Shown here in pieces: positions 10,739 through 23,717 of a DNA stretch of 64,000 bases. Every line of letters starts with the position of its first letter. The stretch's first letter is position 1. Under the pieces are notes generated by a model that searched no databases, was not told the DNA's origin, and was given only the letters and a program-made list of their open reading frames with translations. The stretch lies in the NCBI RefSeq assembly GCF_000471905.2, contig NW_006500031.1, positions 2,439,247 through 2,503,246 of the forward strand, read 5' to 3'. The DNA is from Amborella trichopoda. Lineage: Eukaryota; Streptophyta; Magnoliopsida; Amborellales; Amborellaceae. The translations under genes and the position numbers were made by a program.

Positions 10739-11842
10739 AAACTTGAAATAGTTTCTCTCTTTAAAAATTTTGAGATAATTTCTATCTAAAATTTTTCAAG
10801 TAGGTTCTCTCTCTAAAATTTTAAGATATTTTCTCCCTAAAATTTAAAATTTGAGATAGTATCTCTCCCTAACAAATTTAAGACAGATTCTCTCTATAAA
10901 TTTGATATAGTTTCTCTCTCTAAAACTTGATATAGTTTCTCTCTCTAAGAATTTTAAGATAATTTATCTCTCTAAAATAAATTAAGTAGGCTACCTCTCT
11001 AGAATTTGATATAGTTTTTCTCTCTCTAAAATTTAAGATACTTTCTCTATCTAAAACTTAAAATTTGATATAGTTTCTCTCACTAAAATTTAGAGACAAT
11101 GTATCTCTCTAAAATCTTTCAAATACTTTCTCTCTTTAAAATTTAAAATTTGAGATGGTTTCTCTCTTCAATCAATTTGATATACTTTCATTTAAAATTT
11201 TGGAGATATTATCTCTCTCTATAAGTTTTCAAAGTACATGCTCTCGTCTAAAACTTAAAATTTGATATAATTTCTCTCTCGAATATTACGATACTTTCTT
11301 TCCCTCTAAAACTTAAAATTTGAGATAGTTTCTCTAAAAAAATGTTCAAATATTTTCTCTCTCTAAAACTTAAATTTTGAAATAATTGATCTCTCAAACA
11401 ATTTTAAGTACTTTCTCTCTATAAAATTTATAATTTGAGATAGTTTTTCTCTCTAAAATTTTCAAGTACTTTCTCTTTATGAAACTTGAAATTTGAGATA
11501 GTTTCCCTCTCTAAAAATTTTGAGGTAGTTTCTCTCTCTAAAAAATTTCAAGTATTTTCTCGCTTTAAAACTTAAAATTTGAGATAGTTTTCTCTAAAAA
11601 TTTTGAGATAATTTATCTCTCTAAAATTTGTTTCGATACTTATCTATCTAAAATTTTAAGATATTTTCGCTCTCTAAAATATAAAATTTGAAATAGTTTA
11701 TCTTTTTGAAAACTTTGAAATAATTTCGCTCTCTAAAAATTTTAGATAGTTTCCTTCTCTAAAATTATAAATAGTTTCTCTCTCTAAAATTTTAAGATAT
11801 TTTATCTCTAAAGCGTAAAATGTGAGATAGTTTGTCTCTTTA
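10739..11842 (+). repeat. AT/CT-rich minisatellite, about 1.1 kb
   Basis: Dozens of variants of the phrase 'AAAATTTGAGATAGTTTCTC' plus 'TCTCTAAAA', with unit length varying from about 25 to 45 bp, run through the whole stretch. Some units read AAAACTTAAAATTTGAGATA. Every frame is broken by stops, so it does not encode protein. Confidence 0.85.
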
Positions 11843-12063
11843 ATTCATGAGGCTGCTTTTGTAGAATTAATTGTATTTTATGGAGTGGACGTCTCTGTAT
11901 CAAAAAAAATCTTGCTAGAAATCAATTTCATAGGGTGAGGGCAATCATACATATTTCTTAATTTTTTACATGAAATGAGGAAAATAATTATAGACATAAA
12001 TACTTTTTCAATCCCAAACTTTTATCCAAATACCAAAAATGTGTCATCTCCACTTAAAAACAT

Positions 12064-12654
12064 GGAAAATATCTCCTTATTCCATAGTTTTAACTTCCAT
12101 ATCTTATGAGACCCAAGAATTAAAAATATTACTTGTAAGCAGAAAGTCTCTATATTTTCTATCTTACAACCCTTTGGATCTCTTTAACTATAAATTTTTT
12201 ACCCAAACAAGTACTAAAATAACATCCTATTCAAACTTCATCTCTCCCTTAAACTATATCTCTCTCTTCGTTTCTCGGTGAGTTTACCAGCCAAGAGGTT
12301 TAGCTTGAGCTCGAACACGAGCATACCTTATGTGTGTGAGAGAGATGGAGTTTGGGTTTTAGAGAGAGAGAGATGGAGTTCGAATTTTAGGGAGAGAGAG
12401 ACGATAATGTGAGTGTGAGAGATGGAGTTTGGATTTTAGAGAGAGAATGATAATGATTTGAGAGAAAGATGGAGTTTTAGAAAGAGAGATAGAGTCATTT
12501 CATAAGTTGTTGAGGTCACCAATGCATGGTCAAAATGGTTTAAGAGGTTGGAGGATAGAAAAGATGAAATCATTTTGCTTACAAGTAATATTTTCAATTA
12601 TTAAGTCTAATGAGATATAAAAGTTAAAAATATAAGATAATATAATATTTTTTC
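12064..12654. mobile_element. Fold-back MITE family F, copy 1
   Basis: The left arm GGAAAATATCTCCTTATTCC, CATATCTTATGAGACCCAAG and AAATATTACTTGTAAGCAGA is mirrored on the other strand near 12570-12654. The centre is CT/AG-rich (12240-12490). Flanks TAAAAACAT and TAAACACCT match at 7 of 9 bases. The left arm is also similar to the arm of the element at 52553. Confidence 0.7.
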
Positions 12655-13529
12655 TAAACACCTTTTAAAAAATATATTTTCAAATATCCCAAACTTTTTA
12701 TCCAAATACACATCGCATATATGGACTGAGCATCCATAGCATGGTCATCAGGATCAACTAGGCCATTGAACTGTTGATTTTGTCTGGTTCAATCAATCAA
12801 TTGAACCAATTAAAATTCGATGTTCCAATCGACCAAAATCATTCAAGGATTGATTTGATCAACAAATATGATTTTTGCTTTCTAATCAAATCAATGTCAG
12901 CACTTAAATCGAAAAACTAGGTGGTCCTATTTTTTGACAGTCAAATATAAGTGTGTAATAACTCAAAATCAAATTTTATTTTTTGAAAATAATAATAGTA
13001 TGATTCTTAGTTGGAACCTAAATTTTTTTAAAAAAATAGATCCAAAAAATCCTTATTACCAGTTTTTCACATGAGGGATAAGATAATAATATGCTCCAAC
13101 AATAGCATGTGTACGTGCTATTACATAAAGCCATAAAACTTCTACTGGATTTTGGTGAACACAGCACCTTATCATGTGATTATTTTCAATTTTCAAACAA
13201 ATGAAAATTGGATTTCGAGGTCTGAAAAACTCAGATCTGACCATCTAAAAATGGAATAATGTTTAGTCAACTACGTCGCAAAATCTAAATACTTTCTAAA
13301 ACATAAAATTTCCGAATGACTATTTATAACATTGTCAAAAAAAAAGTAAAAATCTGAGTATCCCAAATCCAGTTCAGTTGCTTTGGCCAAAATAGCGTAA
13401 AGGCCAACATCTTGCCTATTGCATATGTTCATGTCAACCTAATTCTAACTCAATTCAAGTTAGCAATGGCCAATATTGGGTATCAAATAACAAAGGAAAA
13501 CGTTTATATGCCGGCAGCCCTCGTAACTC

Positions 13530-13610
13530 CCCATCGCCACCATCCAACTTGTTGGAGATTGACGTCCCATCGCCACCATCCAACTTGTCGGAGATTGGCA
13601 TCAATGGGTG
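13530..13610 (+). repeat. Two-copy tandem repeat with CATCGCCACCATCCAACTTG
   Basis: CCCATCGCCACCATCCAACT TGTYGGAGATTG occurs twice, 37 bp apart. This is a local GC-rich island in AT-rich sequence. It gives a short open frame at 13412-13624, which I do not take as a gene. Confidence 0.7.
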
Positions 13611-13638
13611 CTGGACACGGGTGATGGGGAGTTACCGG

Positions 13639-13764
13639 CACTGCACACTATAATAAAATTATTCCTAATAATGAATTATATGCTTTTTTAGCAGCGTCCA
13701 TCACTGCACACTATAATAAAATTATTCCTAATAATGAATTATATGCTTTTTTAGCAGCGTCCAT
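13639..13764 (+). repeat. Exact two-copy tandem repeat, 63-bp unit
   Basis: The segment from CACTGCACACTATAATAAAA to TTTTTTAGCAGCGTCCAT occurs twice with no visible difference. The identity suggests a recent duplication. Confidence 0.9.
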
Positions 13765-13785
13765 CGTAGAGTTGTAAAACTTAAA

Positions 13786-14182
13786 GAAAAAAATTTATAT
13801 GAGGTTGCAACCTTAAAAGGTAGAACAAAAGATACATCTCAAAAATCCATTGGAAAATTTTGTTTTAATATTGAAAAACCATCTCATTGATCATCTCAAC
13901 ATCAAGATGTATGAATATAACAAAAAAAAAAAGATTTTGAGCTCCAAAAATAGTACATCTTGCAATGCATTATATAGACAATCCATTTTCAAGAGTTTCA
14001 TATGTTCATAGATCTACTTGATTTTAACTATTTTTGGAATTTAAAAATTTTTAATTAGATATGAAAATAGATTTTTAGATAATCCTACGAATGTTTTACA
14101 CCAAAATTATATGTTATGACAAATTTTGGAGGTACGCCTTAATTGGATTGTTCAAGGTTGCAACCTTGTATAAACGACGTCC
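13786..14182 (-). mobile_element. MITE, subfamily A, with 9-bp target duplication
   Basis: It opens GAAAAAAATTTATATGAGG TTGCAACCTTAAAAG and closes TTCAAGGTTGCAACCTTGTA. It is flanked on both sides by AAACTTAAA (13777-13785 and 14183-14191), an exact 9-bp target duplication as made by Mutator-like transposases. No coding capacity. Confidence 0.93.
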
Positions 14183-15107
14183 AAACTTAAAAGCATTTAT
14201 ATTTGTTTTTATTTTGGACACCTTATATAATAACATTTACGAAGCCATAATCATTTTTTACTATTAGAAGTGAAATTAGCTGGTTTGGGGGTACAAAATG
14301 AAATTTTTCGGACTATGTAAAATATTTTAAACTACTGATTTCACATGTGATAACTAAGGGTGACCTCCTTGTACTAAAAGTGAATAGTTCTATGGTCTTA
14401 TAGTATGCAATCATTTTTACTTTATTCAAAATAATATGTTGAAATTGACATTTTTAACTATAATTCACTAAAAATAGCTAGAAATCACACAAAAATTAAA
14501 TAATTAAATAATATTATACATAATACAAGATACATACTAAACAAGTAACAAAACATATTGTCCAGAATATATTAATTTTAGATAAAGTAATATATTCCAA
14601 ATAAAGTTAATTGTCATTCAAACTCCCTAGAATTAGGCATATTTCAAACACTTGAAAAGGTTATTCTAACATTGAAAAACCCTCAATTGATCATCTCAAC
14701 CTTTAGATGTATACCTATAAAAGATAGATTTCAAATCCTAAAAATACTGCATCTTATAACACATTATTTAAATCATCTATTTTTCAGATTTTTAAGTGTT
14801 TGTAGATCTGTTAAATCTACACTATTTTTTAAGATTCAAGTTTCATAATTACAAGTGGAAAAGATTTTTAAACCATTTAAGATCTAGTGCAGAAACTGCA
14901 TCTTCCAACAAACTTTGGAAATGCTTCTTACCTTGTTGTCTTTGGAAATGCTTCTTACCTTATTGTTTCAGGTTGAACTGCACCCATGTGTGTGCCAAAT
15001 AGAACCTGACCATGTTCTTTTTTAAACAAACGCCATATAGTTTTTCAAAATATTTTTGAACCAAAATACCCCTCACCAATTCTATCTAAAATACATAAAA
15101 TGTTTTG
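14183..15107. other. AT-rich intergenic DNA with a partial family A remnant
   Basis: No gene is seen. About 14640-14890 reads as a decayed minus-oriented family A interior (TCAATTGATCATCTCAACCT, then TAGATCTGTTAAATCTACAC). A small repeat TTGGAAATGCTTCTTACCTT lies at 14916-14965. Confidence 0.5.
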
Positions 15108-15440
15108 GTTTGTATATGGTCTCAACCTTAAAACAGTCATAAGAGATGCACCTCTAAATATTGTAAAAGATGCAATTTTTCAAAATATCTTACAATGGCC
15201 TGAAAATCTATTTTCACCCCTAATTACAAAATCAAAAGCTAAAAAAATGGTATAAATCAAACATATTCAAAAACCCTTGAAAAATTTGAAAATTGACAGT
15301 TTAGATAATATGATACAAAATGCATCATTTTTAAGACTTGAAATCCTCATCTTTTCTATGTCCAAACATCTCGAAGTCAAAATGATCAATTGAAGGGGGT
15401 TGTCAACATCAAAAGAGTCTCTTCGAGTAGATTTTTTACC
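15108..15440 (+). mobile_element. Truncated MITE of the A/B group
   Basis: It starts TTTGGTTTGTATATGGTCTC and runs through CTAATTACAAAATCAAAAGC, TTGAAAATTGACAGTTTAGA and CATCTCGAAGTCAAAATGAT. The right end is lost after TAGATTTTTTACC. Confidence 0.65.
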
Positions 15441-15667
15441 ATGAATACAACAGGGAAAAATATTCCTTACCATTGTAGTACCACTTAAAGAACCATCAAG
15501 GGTTCGAATCCTTTGTTAACCATCCTATCAAATAAGTTGAAGAGGAGCATATACATGCCATGAAGTGACTCTTTAATGAAAATTTCACATCTCTAAAAAT
15601 ATTTGATTCCTCTTTTAAATAGCATAATATTTATCTAATATAATTTGTGAAACGGGTATTTTAGTAA

Positions 15668-16047
15668 GGGAAAAGTTCATATAGAGCCGAGGTTCTCAAC
15701 AATCAAATTAGAGCCTACCTCAAAAGTTTCACTAGAAGAAGTTTTGATGCTCAAATATCCTCAAATTGATCATCTCAACATCAAGATGCATGGACATGAG
15801 AAAAAAATTGATTTCATGTGTTCAAAATAGTGCATTTTCTAATGCATATTTGGACGGTCAATTTTCAAGTTTTCATAGATCCGCTAAATCTACACTTTTT
15901 GAAGCTTTAAATCTTATAATTAAATATGAAAATAGTTTTAAAGGCTATCATAAAGATTTCCAGTATTGAAACCACATTTCTTGACACTATTTGAAGGTGG
16001 GCTCCAACTTGATTGTTTAGAACCTCGGCTCTATACAAACTGCACCT
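15668..16047 (-). mobile_element. MITE, subfamily B, with target duplication
   Basis: It opens GGGAAAAGTTCATATAGAG CCGAGG and closes TTTAGAACCTCGGCTCTATA with CAAACTGCACC. Flanks TTTTAGTAA (15659-15667) and TTTTAGTGA (16048-16056) match at 8 of 9 bases. Confidence 0.88.
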
Positions 16048-16426
16048 TTTTAGTGAACATACTTTGACAAAACATATAGGGGATCCGGAGAAAATAGGAA
16101 ACAGTAGGGTTTAATTCGGTATCGCCAAAAAAGATTGGGTTTTAACTGGAGGCCACCTAAATATTATATAGGACAGAGATTCCTCTACCCCACCAACCCC
16201 TCTGCGGCCGCGCCCAAAAAAAAAAATCCCAAATTATGTTAACTTCCAAAAAAAAAAAAAACAAATTTACATAAAGTATAGATAGCACCAGTACACATTT
16301 CAACTTCATGGCCAGTACAACCAGTATCTCCAAATATTTCGATGAGAACGTAAATAAAATAGTACCAAATGAGAGCAATAAACAATAGAAATTCTATTTT
16401 TTCTTCTTTTGTGTTAAGTGAGCATC

Positions 16427-19400
16427 TTAACGAATATTCAGCATGTTCAGAAGCTGAGTGGATATCTGTTCTCTAATGTTATCTCTATTGCTTGAATTAA
16501 GTGTGTACACTTCTGCACCTGGGTGATTCCTCAACCTTGCAACTAGAGAGGAAATTCCAACTAGATTGTTAACAAGATCACAAGACTGGGAACTTTAACA
16601 TAGCAAAAGAAATATAACAATACCTGCATGCTTAACGGGGCCAGAAAAAAGATAAATACAATAACATCAAAAGCCTTGTGAGTAAATAAATCTATGCTAA
16701 CATAAGCATACAGCAAATATAATTACAAGAATCAGTACTTCGAACAAATTTAATCACAAAAATATATGGTACAGATGGTTCAAAATGGAATTATAGACAT
16801 CCAGTGGAACAGTGGGAAGAAACAAAGGAAGAACAATTTTGCACGCGCAAGAATTTTGAATGTTGAGCTTGAGCCAGTATATTAAAGGATGAAATCATGA
16901 ATCCAAATCCAAATAAAATATCATGACTTTAGGATGCATTTTGTCACTGTGCGTGGTTCAACTAAGGGGCAAAGTTGGTCAGTGTAGGCTACTTTAACCT
17001 TCTCCATCAACTTTCTATATTTTATTAACATCATCCACATTCTTGCCCACCAAGTAATATATCTATGAGAAGTTTGTTACACTTATTGTGGACACAAAGA
17101 ATACATCAATAAGATGTTTGCTGCTCTTTGTTGACCAAGATGTCCAAAGGGATCGTAAAATCAACTTGTGGGTCTAAATGCGTAGTGCATCCAAAGCCCG
17201 TACCTCTTTTAATCAGTCTTAATACTAATTACCCATATGCATGTACCCTTGGAACCCACCCACAATAAAGATAACATGTGTCTTTGCACCAGAAAAAAAT
17301 CTAAGGAACAAAAGATAATCCTTCTTGCCTTTTCAACAAGAGCATAGATAAGATCTGTCTTACATGGCCACAAGATATTTGTATGCCCACAAAGCCTATG
17401 AGTTCATAGTCATTATGTGCCAAATCATAAATAACAGGGTAACATCGAAATTTAAAAAAAAGTAATGCAAGGTGTTTACTCATAACTTAATCAGGATCTC
17501 AAACTAGAGGCATTAAGAATCATATTAATTTTTAGAAGCATTAAGAATCATATTAGTTTTTGCAGCATGTTAAGCTATCCCAGGAAACTGAATTATTGTA
17601 TTTCTAAGATCACATAGGCTCATGCTTATCGGGAGGCTTGCTCGACTGGTCATGGTAAAAAGAACGATAGAAAGAAAGTGATGTCTACACAAAGAATTAA
17701 GCGATAGGAAAGAAAATTTTAAATACCTTCAGGTATATCACGACCAAACTTGGGAATAGGTATGGTGGCTAAAATTGGGATGTTGGTCTTGAGAACTTCT
17801 AGCACTGCAGGGAAGAAACTAGAACTAAACAACTCCATTCTACCCACTTCATCGATGATGAACAGCTCAGTGCCTTCTCTGACCTGATATAAGACTTTGG
17901 CAGGTCTGAGATCAGCTAAAGAAGCTTTATATATTGTGTTCTTCTAACTATGATGGCCATGCTAAGTATGAGATCTAAAATACCTCTAATTCAGGCAATG
18001 CTAAAAATTCAAATGATGCTACATCAACTTTGTACTTCCCAACACTAGGCCACCTGGCAGTCCCTGCACTATCATTATGAAAAATGATTTTAGAATTTTA
18101 GTTGGAGAAAAAAGCAACAAGATAAATTGATGTCACACCCAACAAATTTGTACAGTTAAAAAGCAATAATCATCTAAAACACCCCTAAACGAGATCAGGA
18201 AACAAGTAGGAAGAGCAACATGTTCATTAAAGGGAAATTTATCCAAATGCCCATGAGAGATGAACTATTAACATCCTACTCGTATCTTTTCATTTAATTT
18301 CGAAATACCCATCAAAGGACATGATCATGACTTGGAATTGTTGTAAATGGGTAAAATGTTGAATATTTCAAATTTCCCTTCATAAAATGATATCCTCTTC
18401 CAAGAATCGCAAAAAATACTGTATTATGAATGCAAATTGAAACAGAAAAATAAAGGGGCATACATCACAATTAGTTCATTTATTTGCTTGCAATTTTTCT
18501 AATACAACATTTGTCAATTCGTTGAGTTCCATTTTGCTTTTATTCAGTTTTCTACTAAATTCTAAGACTTCATCCCCTTAGCATTCAGGACTTAAAAGGA
18601 AACCTTGACTAGGAAATATCCCCCATATTCAACCAAACTTGAGAAGGGTAAACCAGAAAACCAAGAGAGAATGCAGAAAAATAAATTAATCAAAACATGA
18701 AAGACTGTCTTTACTTGCTTCATTAAATAATGAAGCCACATTTCATTGCATGTGTTCAATCTATATCCCATGGGCTTCCTACCCAAGAGAAACCAAATAA
18801 CATAAAATATGATGCATTTATGTATAAAAAATGAAGGTCAAACAAATTTTTTATATAGCCTGATTTAGTCCCCTGATATAAAGAAATCAACTCCAGATAA
18901 AGTAAGAAGCCAGAAATAGAACATTCATGAAATGAGGCCATCTTGAAAACCAAAAATGACTGAAGAAAATGAGTCAAATGCAAAAACTACCTGACAGAAG
19001 TTGACGCAAGACTTTCCCTTCTGCCATCTAATGTCACCACTTCAAAGCCCACCCTTTCAGTTCCTTGTCTAATCTCACCTATATGATTGCCACTTGCCAT
19101 TAATAGTTGGTAATTACCATCTAGCAAAAGCACCATGATTATTTTCATGCTCCAAATATGATTAACGGTAGAATAATAGCTCGAGTCGCTTTAAATCTTG
19201 CTTACATTGCCACTACATAAATCTTATACATCGTATTGAGAAACACTTCCATATCCTGACTTTTGTTTGGAAAGCCCTTAAATAATATATTTGTCACTAA
19301 AATAAAAAAGAAAGCATATGCAAAAAATAAAGAACAAATGCTATACAGTACTCAAGACCTTCACACAATGTATATGAGAGATGAATAAATGAGAGAGGTA

Positions 19401-20972
19401 AAACAGTATGAGAGCTTGTGGTAGACCAATAAGCCATTACTCCATTAACAGCTAAACTGAATGTTTCTTAAGGAAGCAAGGAACAAAAAAATGCTAGTCA
19501 AGCATGCAGTCTCTAAGATTTGTTGCAGCTATTGGATAGATTTGATCTCCCCGCTAAATTCAAGGTAGTGAAAAGGAGGTATTTTTGATAATCTATTGCA
19601 TGTGTAAGTAATTGTCAAAAGACAAACAAGTCTACAAGGAGGCGTCAGACAACTGCTGAACTTATTGTTGGCAGCAATTATTCAAGATCACCTCGTTTAG
19701 ATTCATGTGGTAGATCATGCCTGTGAGATGTTCAATAAGTGCCCTTATCTATGTGGTTTGTGTGCTTTACACTAGTATACAATGTGCTAATGAGAGATTG
19801 CATATAGTGACTAAGTTTCCATTCTTTTAGGGAATGTTATGGGAACTTTAGCTGAGGTCATCCTCCACTTTCCATTCTTAAGAATGCGTCCATGCCCATG
19901 ACAGAAAGGAATTTTCGCTTGTCAACTGACAAGATGCAATGTTTGTCAATTCTTAGGCGAATAAGTTGTATATGGTTGGATAAACAGAAAATCGTAAAGG
20001 CTGCACAAGATATTTAAAGAATTGAGCCCCTGTCTAAAGGCTGCTTGGAGTTCTCGTTTTCTTTTTCTTTTGTAATAAGAAGTATCTCCATTGAAGCAAA
20101 AAATTCCTGAACTTTGAATTTTCCAATAATAAACATATAATTTAGAGGTTATTGGTGGTAGATATGGGGACAAAGCCATGAAAGAACACACTAGATAATC
20201 TCCTATCCATGGTCCTCCATGGCATCACAACAGCTTAAAGTCACCACTTTGTTTACCAGGCCAGTATCCTTAGCCCCCTATTTTATAAAAGGCCGTATCC
20301 TATTGGAAGCCTAGTTGAAAAGGTCATAAATACTTGCAGTAAAAAGTATGGTGTCATTCCTTCTAAACCATAGAAACATGAATCAGCTCAAAAGACAGTC
20401 GCAAATCTTAGGGTCCTTAAGAGCATCATTTGTCACTAGGAGGAAGATCTTAGAACATTGAGATGTTGCTAGAATCTCATGTGACATGTACAACTTCCAA
20501 GATGAAAGTAGGCAGTACCGAAATCCCAAAGGCTATTCAACACTGCCATTTCCTAATGATCAATGCAAGTTCCACTAACCCTAGAATAACAGTTACAGTA
20601 CTGGCAATCAACCTTCAATGATTAAAATTAATGAAGAACTTGAAAGAAAAACTCGTATTATTTCTAGTTTTCATTCAACAGAGAGAAAGAATTACAAAAG
20701 GAGTATAAAATGAGTAGGGAAGAAGAAGTGCTTACGAGTGTAGAAGCCCTGAACTTTCAAATTGGGTTTGGAAGCTCTGAGCGACTCAAGGACCCTCATA
20801 ACCAAAGTTGTCTTCCCAATCCCCTGAAGTAAGAGAAAACGCCATGACATCAGAAAAAAAAAAAATAGTATATGCCCCATATGGGGATCTATTTTAGAGG
20901 GAGAAATGGGATTTATTGTTGTGTACTCACAGGAGGACCTGTCAGTAGCACGCCTTTGGCAGGAGTTCCCAT
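16427..20972 (-). CDS. THEP1-type nucleoside-triphosphatase (cancer-related NTPase family), complete, 191 aa
   Basis: Six exons on the minus strand: 20931-20972, 20736-20823, 18991-19078, 17984-18068, 17727-17883, 16427-16542 (576 bp, TAA at 16427-16429). All introns are GT-AG and the phases fit. The N-terminus MGTPAKGVLLTGPPGIGKTT holds the Walker A loop (about residues 12-19). LFIIDEVGRME (about 108-118) is the Walker B segment with the conserved E and GRME. A short C-terminal part with RLRNHPGAEVYTLNSSNRDN follows. In this P-loop family the enzyme hydrolyses NTPs to NDP and phosphate; its cell role is poorly known. The length fits the family (about 190 aa). An intron of 107 bp splits the Walker A loop between GPP and GIGKT. 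Upstream frames ending in the stop at 21018-21020 could act as uORFs. Intron 3 carries a 147-bp MITE. Confidence 0.94.
18232..18378. mobile_element. Small MITE (family F-type ends) in THEP1 intron 3
   Basis: It opens GGGAAATTTATCCAAATGCC and closes ATATTTCAAATTTCCC. Flanks TTCATTAAA (18223-18231) and TTCATAAAA (18379-18387) match at 8 of 9 bases. 147 bp, non-coding. Confidence 0.75.
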
Positions 20973-21017
20973 GCGCTCCTATTGATTTTGGTTTCACAGG
21001 TAGGGTGAAACAGACTC

Positions 21018-21065
21018 TTACGCCATGAGGGAGAGCTTTTGGCTTGCGCTTCCAAGTTCTAGCAT
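21018..21065 (-). promoter_or_regulatory. Upstream AUG/uORF in the THEP1 leader
   Basis: Two in-frame ATGs upstream of the start lead to a TAA at 21018-21020; the shorter frame is ATG GCG TAA. It lies about 45 bp before the main ATG, if the leader is unspliced. Effect on translation is inferred only. Confidence 0.3.
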
Positions 21066-21338
21066 CGATGAAAGAACAAAAAAAGTAAAAGTTCATGGAA
21101 AATAGTTTGTATAAGGTGTCAACCTCATGCTGTAGAAATACGGTGCACCTTAAAATCCTGGGAAAGGTTGTTTTGCAGTTGGAAAATCTTGACCTCGAAT
21201 GTAATGTATAGGTATGAAATAAAATTTTGATTTTAAGTCTTAAAAATGGTGTATTTCGTAATATATTATATATGCCAACTATTTTCAATAGTTTTTAGTA
21301 CTTATAGTTCTGCTTGATCTGTATCATATTTTAAATTT

Positions 21339-21713
21339 GGAAAAAGTTGACATACGGTTGCAACCTTAAATGTATAATTACAGATGCACCTCAAAAATCC
21401 ATCGAAAAATGTTGTTTTAATGTTGAAAAATGTTCATCTTGACATCAAGATATATCAATATGAAAAAAAAAAATAGAGTCTAAAAAATAGTGCATCTTGC
21501 AATACATTGTTTAGATTGTCCATTTTCAAAATTTTCATATATTTATAGATCTACTTGGTTTTAATGATTTTTTTAGTTTAAAATTTTATAATCAGATATA
21601 GAAATAGATTTTCAGATAATCTTAATAACTTTTTAAACCAAAATTACATGTTATGATAAAAACTAGAGGTGCGTGATTGTTTAAGGTTCCAACCTTATAT
21701 AGAAACCACACCC
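21339..21713 (-). mobile_element. MITE, subfamily A, with exact 9-bp target duplication
   Basis: It opens GGAAAAAGTTGACATACGG TTGCAACC and closes TTAAGGTTCCAACCTTATAT with AGAAACCACACCC. It is flanked by TTTAAATTT on both sides (21330-21338 and 21714-21722). It lies about 365 bp upstream of the THEP1 start codon, close to its promoter. Confidence 0.93.
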
Positions 21714-21739
21714 TTTAAATTTTAGATATTTATAGTTAA

Positions 21740-23042
21740 GGGTTTGAAATAAATTTATGGGTTTCAACACCAAGACCGCATCTTTTGCTATAATTTGAAA
21801 ATATGTCTTACATTGATTGTTTAAGGTTGACACATGACATAAACCTCACTCAAAGTTTATTAAGGTAGCAATCTTATTTCCGCATGTTCTATTGAAAGGT
21901 ATTTACCCCAAATAAATTCCATTAAAACGCTAACAAAAAAGCCTAGGTCTTATGGGAAAAAGCAAGGCCTCTCCTCAAAACTTATAAAAAATTATAGTTT
22001 TGGCATAAAAAACCATCAAATCGATCAGCTTGACCTTCGACACTATGTTTATTTTAAAAAAATAAGGATTTTAAGCCCAAAAGTAGTATGTATTGTTATA
22101 ATACACTATTTTAGGTCGTACATTTTCAAGTGTTAATAGATCTGCAATATTTGTACCATTTTTGAACCATCATAGGGATTTTTTATGCTCAAAGTGCTTT
22201 TTTGGTGAGGATTTGAGGTGAGGCTTTACTTTGTCATAAAGTTCAGGTCTTATAAAAAATATACCATTAATACTGCCTTAAAAGACATGACAATGTCTTA
22301 CAATAAATCTCAAGGTATACCGCTTAACTAAAATAAACGGTATAGAATATCACAACTTTACCTCTATGAATAAAGTTGTAGCCATATGTAACTCGCACTG
22401 TTATTAATAAAAGGCAAAAGTTTATATAAGATTGCAACCTCATATTATAAAAGTAAGCTGCACCTCAAAAATCCAATAAAAAATAGTGTTCCAAAGTTAG
22501 TATGTCTTACAATTAATCATCTTGACCTCGATATATATGGATATAAAAGGGGAAAAAATTAAAGTCCTAAAATATATGTTGTAATAAGTTATTTGGATTG
22601 TCTTACTAACAAAAGGGAACACCGATAACTACTGAGATTGCATACCATGAAACCATATATTTTTTGTACAATGAAGTCATAATTGTCTTTAGCAAGCTTA
22701 TGTGGAATCTGACATCTCAAAGTGCGTCACATATTTTAAAACTTTTTTTTTTAAACAAAACCCAATTTCACACCTAACAGGCAGTAATAATTGTGCTTTA
22801 TTATATACAAAATTACAAATTTTATTGTATACATTTCCAAAACCACTTATCACCCTGCCGATTTGTAGCAAATTCGCTGATAACAACTGGAGTGAACCAC
22901 AAGCTGAAGAAGTTGAGACTTGAGAAAAGGACGGTCTTTTAGATAAAGGAGTTCATTTGGATGATTTGTTGATTGCCGAAGATATTTTTATGTACATTTG
23001 TAGTACTTTTGAGTTATTATTGAAGTAAATGTGCTATTGTAA

Positions 23043-23073
<31 letters not shown>

Positions 23074-23700
23074 AGTAAAAAAATCTTAAATCAGTGATGT
23101 ACGGTAATTGAATGGCTACAAACCCTTCACATGATCGAAGTTACACGCAAATTTGCACAGAAATAGCCATGTTTAATTGGCCTATTTTAAATGAGAAAAA
23201 GAGGGAAGAAGTTCATGAAATATATTAAGACATTATAAAAATTGGCGTTCTTAAAAACGCAGCCAATAAAGGTTGTTTGGATGCTAGGAAACATTTTAAT
23301 TAATCATCTCGATCTCGAGCCATATAAATACCAAAAAAAAAAAAAGTTTAAAGTCTTAAACATAATATACCTTATAAAGCATTGTTTATACTTTACACGG
23401 TCTATTTTAAAGATTTTTATGTGATTATAATTAAATTTTCAGGCTATCCAAGGGGTTTTCAGCGCTACAATTGCATCTCATCTCCCGCTGGGACTGGATA
23501 TGGGCCTTATTTGATTATTTAAAATTGACACCTTATATAAATCACACCCATATAAACTCTAGTTCTTTGGCGCATATCCCATTTCTCTACCACAGAAAAC
23601 GCTATTTTATCTACTTGCCCGTTTGGATTAGAAGAAAAAATAAAACAATAAAGAAAGCAATATCATTCTCACTTAAGAACAACCTTGCCCATTGATATAG
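21740..23700. other. AT-rich intergenic DNA with decayed MITE remnants
   Basis: No gene is supported. About 21960-22230, 22425-22600 and 23265-23555 hold remnants of the A/B MITE group (TTTATATAAGATTGCAACCT at 22430; ATCATCTCGATCTCGAGCCA near 23300; CACCTTATATAAATCACACC near 23530). A simple AAATA run lies at about 23040-23075. Confidence 0.5.
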
Positions 23701-23717
23701 CAACGGTCGAATTATAT

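Noticed and set aside
15499-15513. GGTTCGAATCC, a perfect tRNA B-box
   Set aside because: The T-arm can fold, but no matching acceptor stem, D-arm or anticodon arm lies upstream at tRNA distance. I see a chance match or a very old fragment.
20692-21288. 198-codon minus-strand frame
   Set aside because: It runs through THEP1 exon 2, intron 1 and leader. The P-loop is only correct when intron 1 is removed, so the long frame is not the protein.
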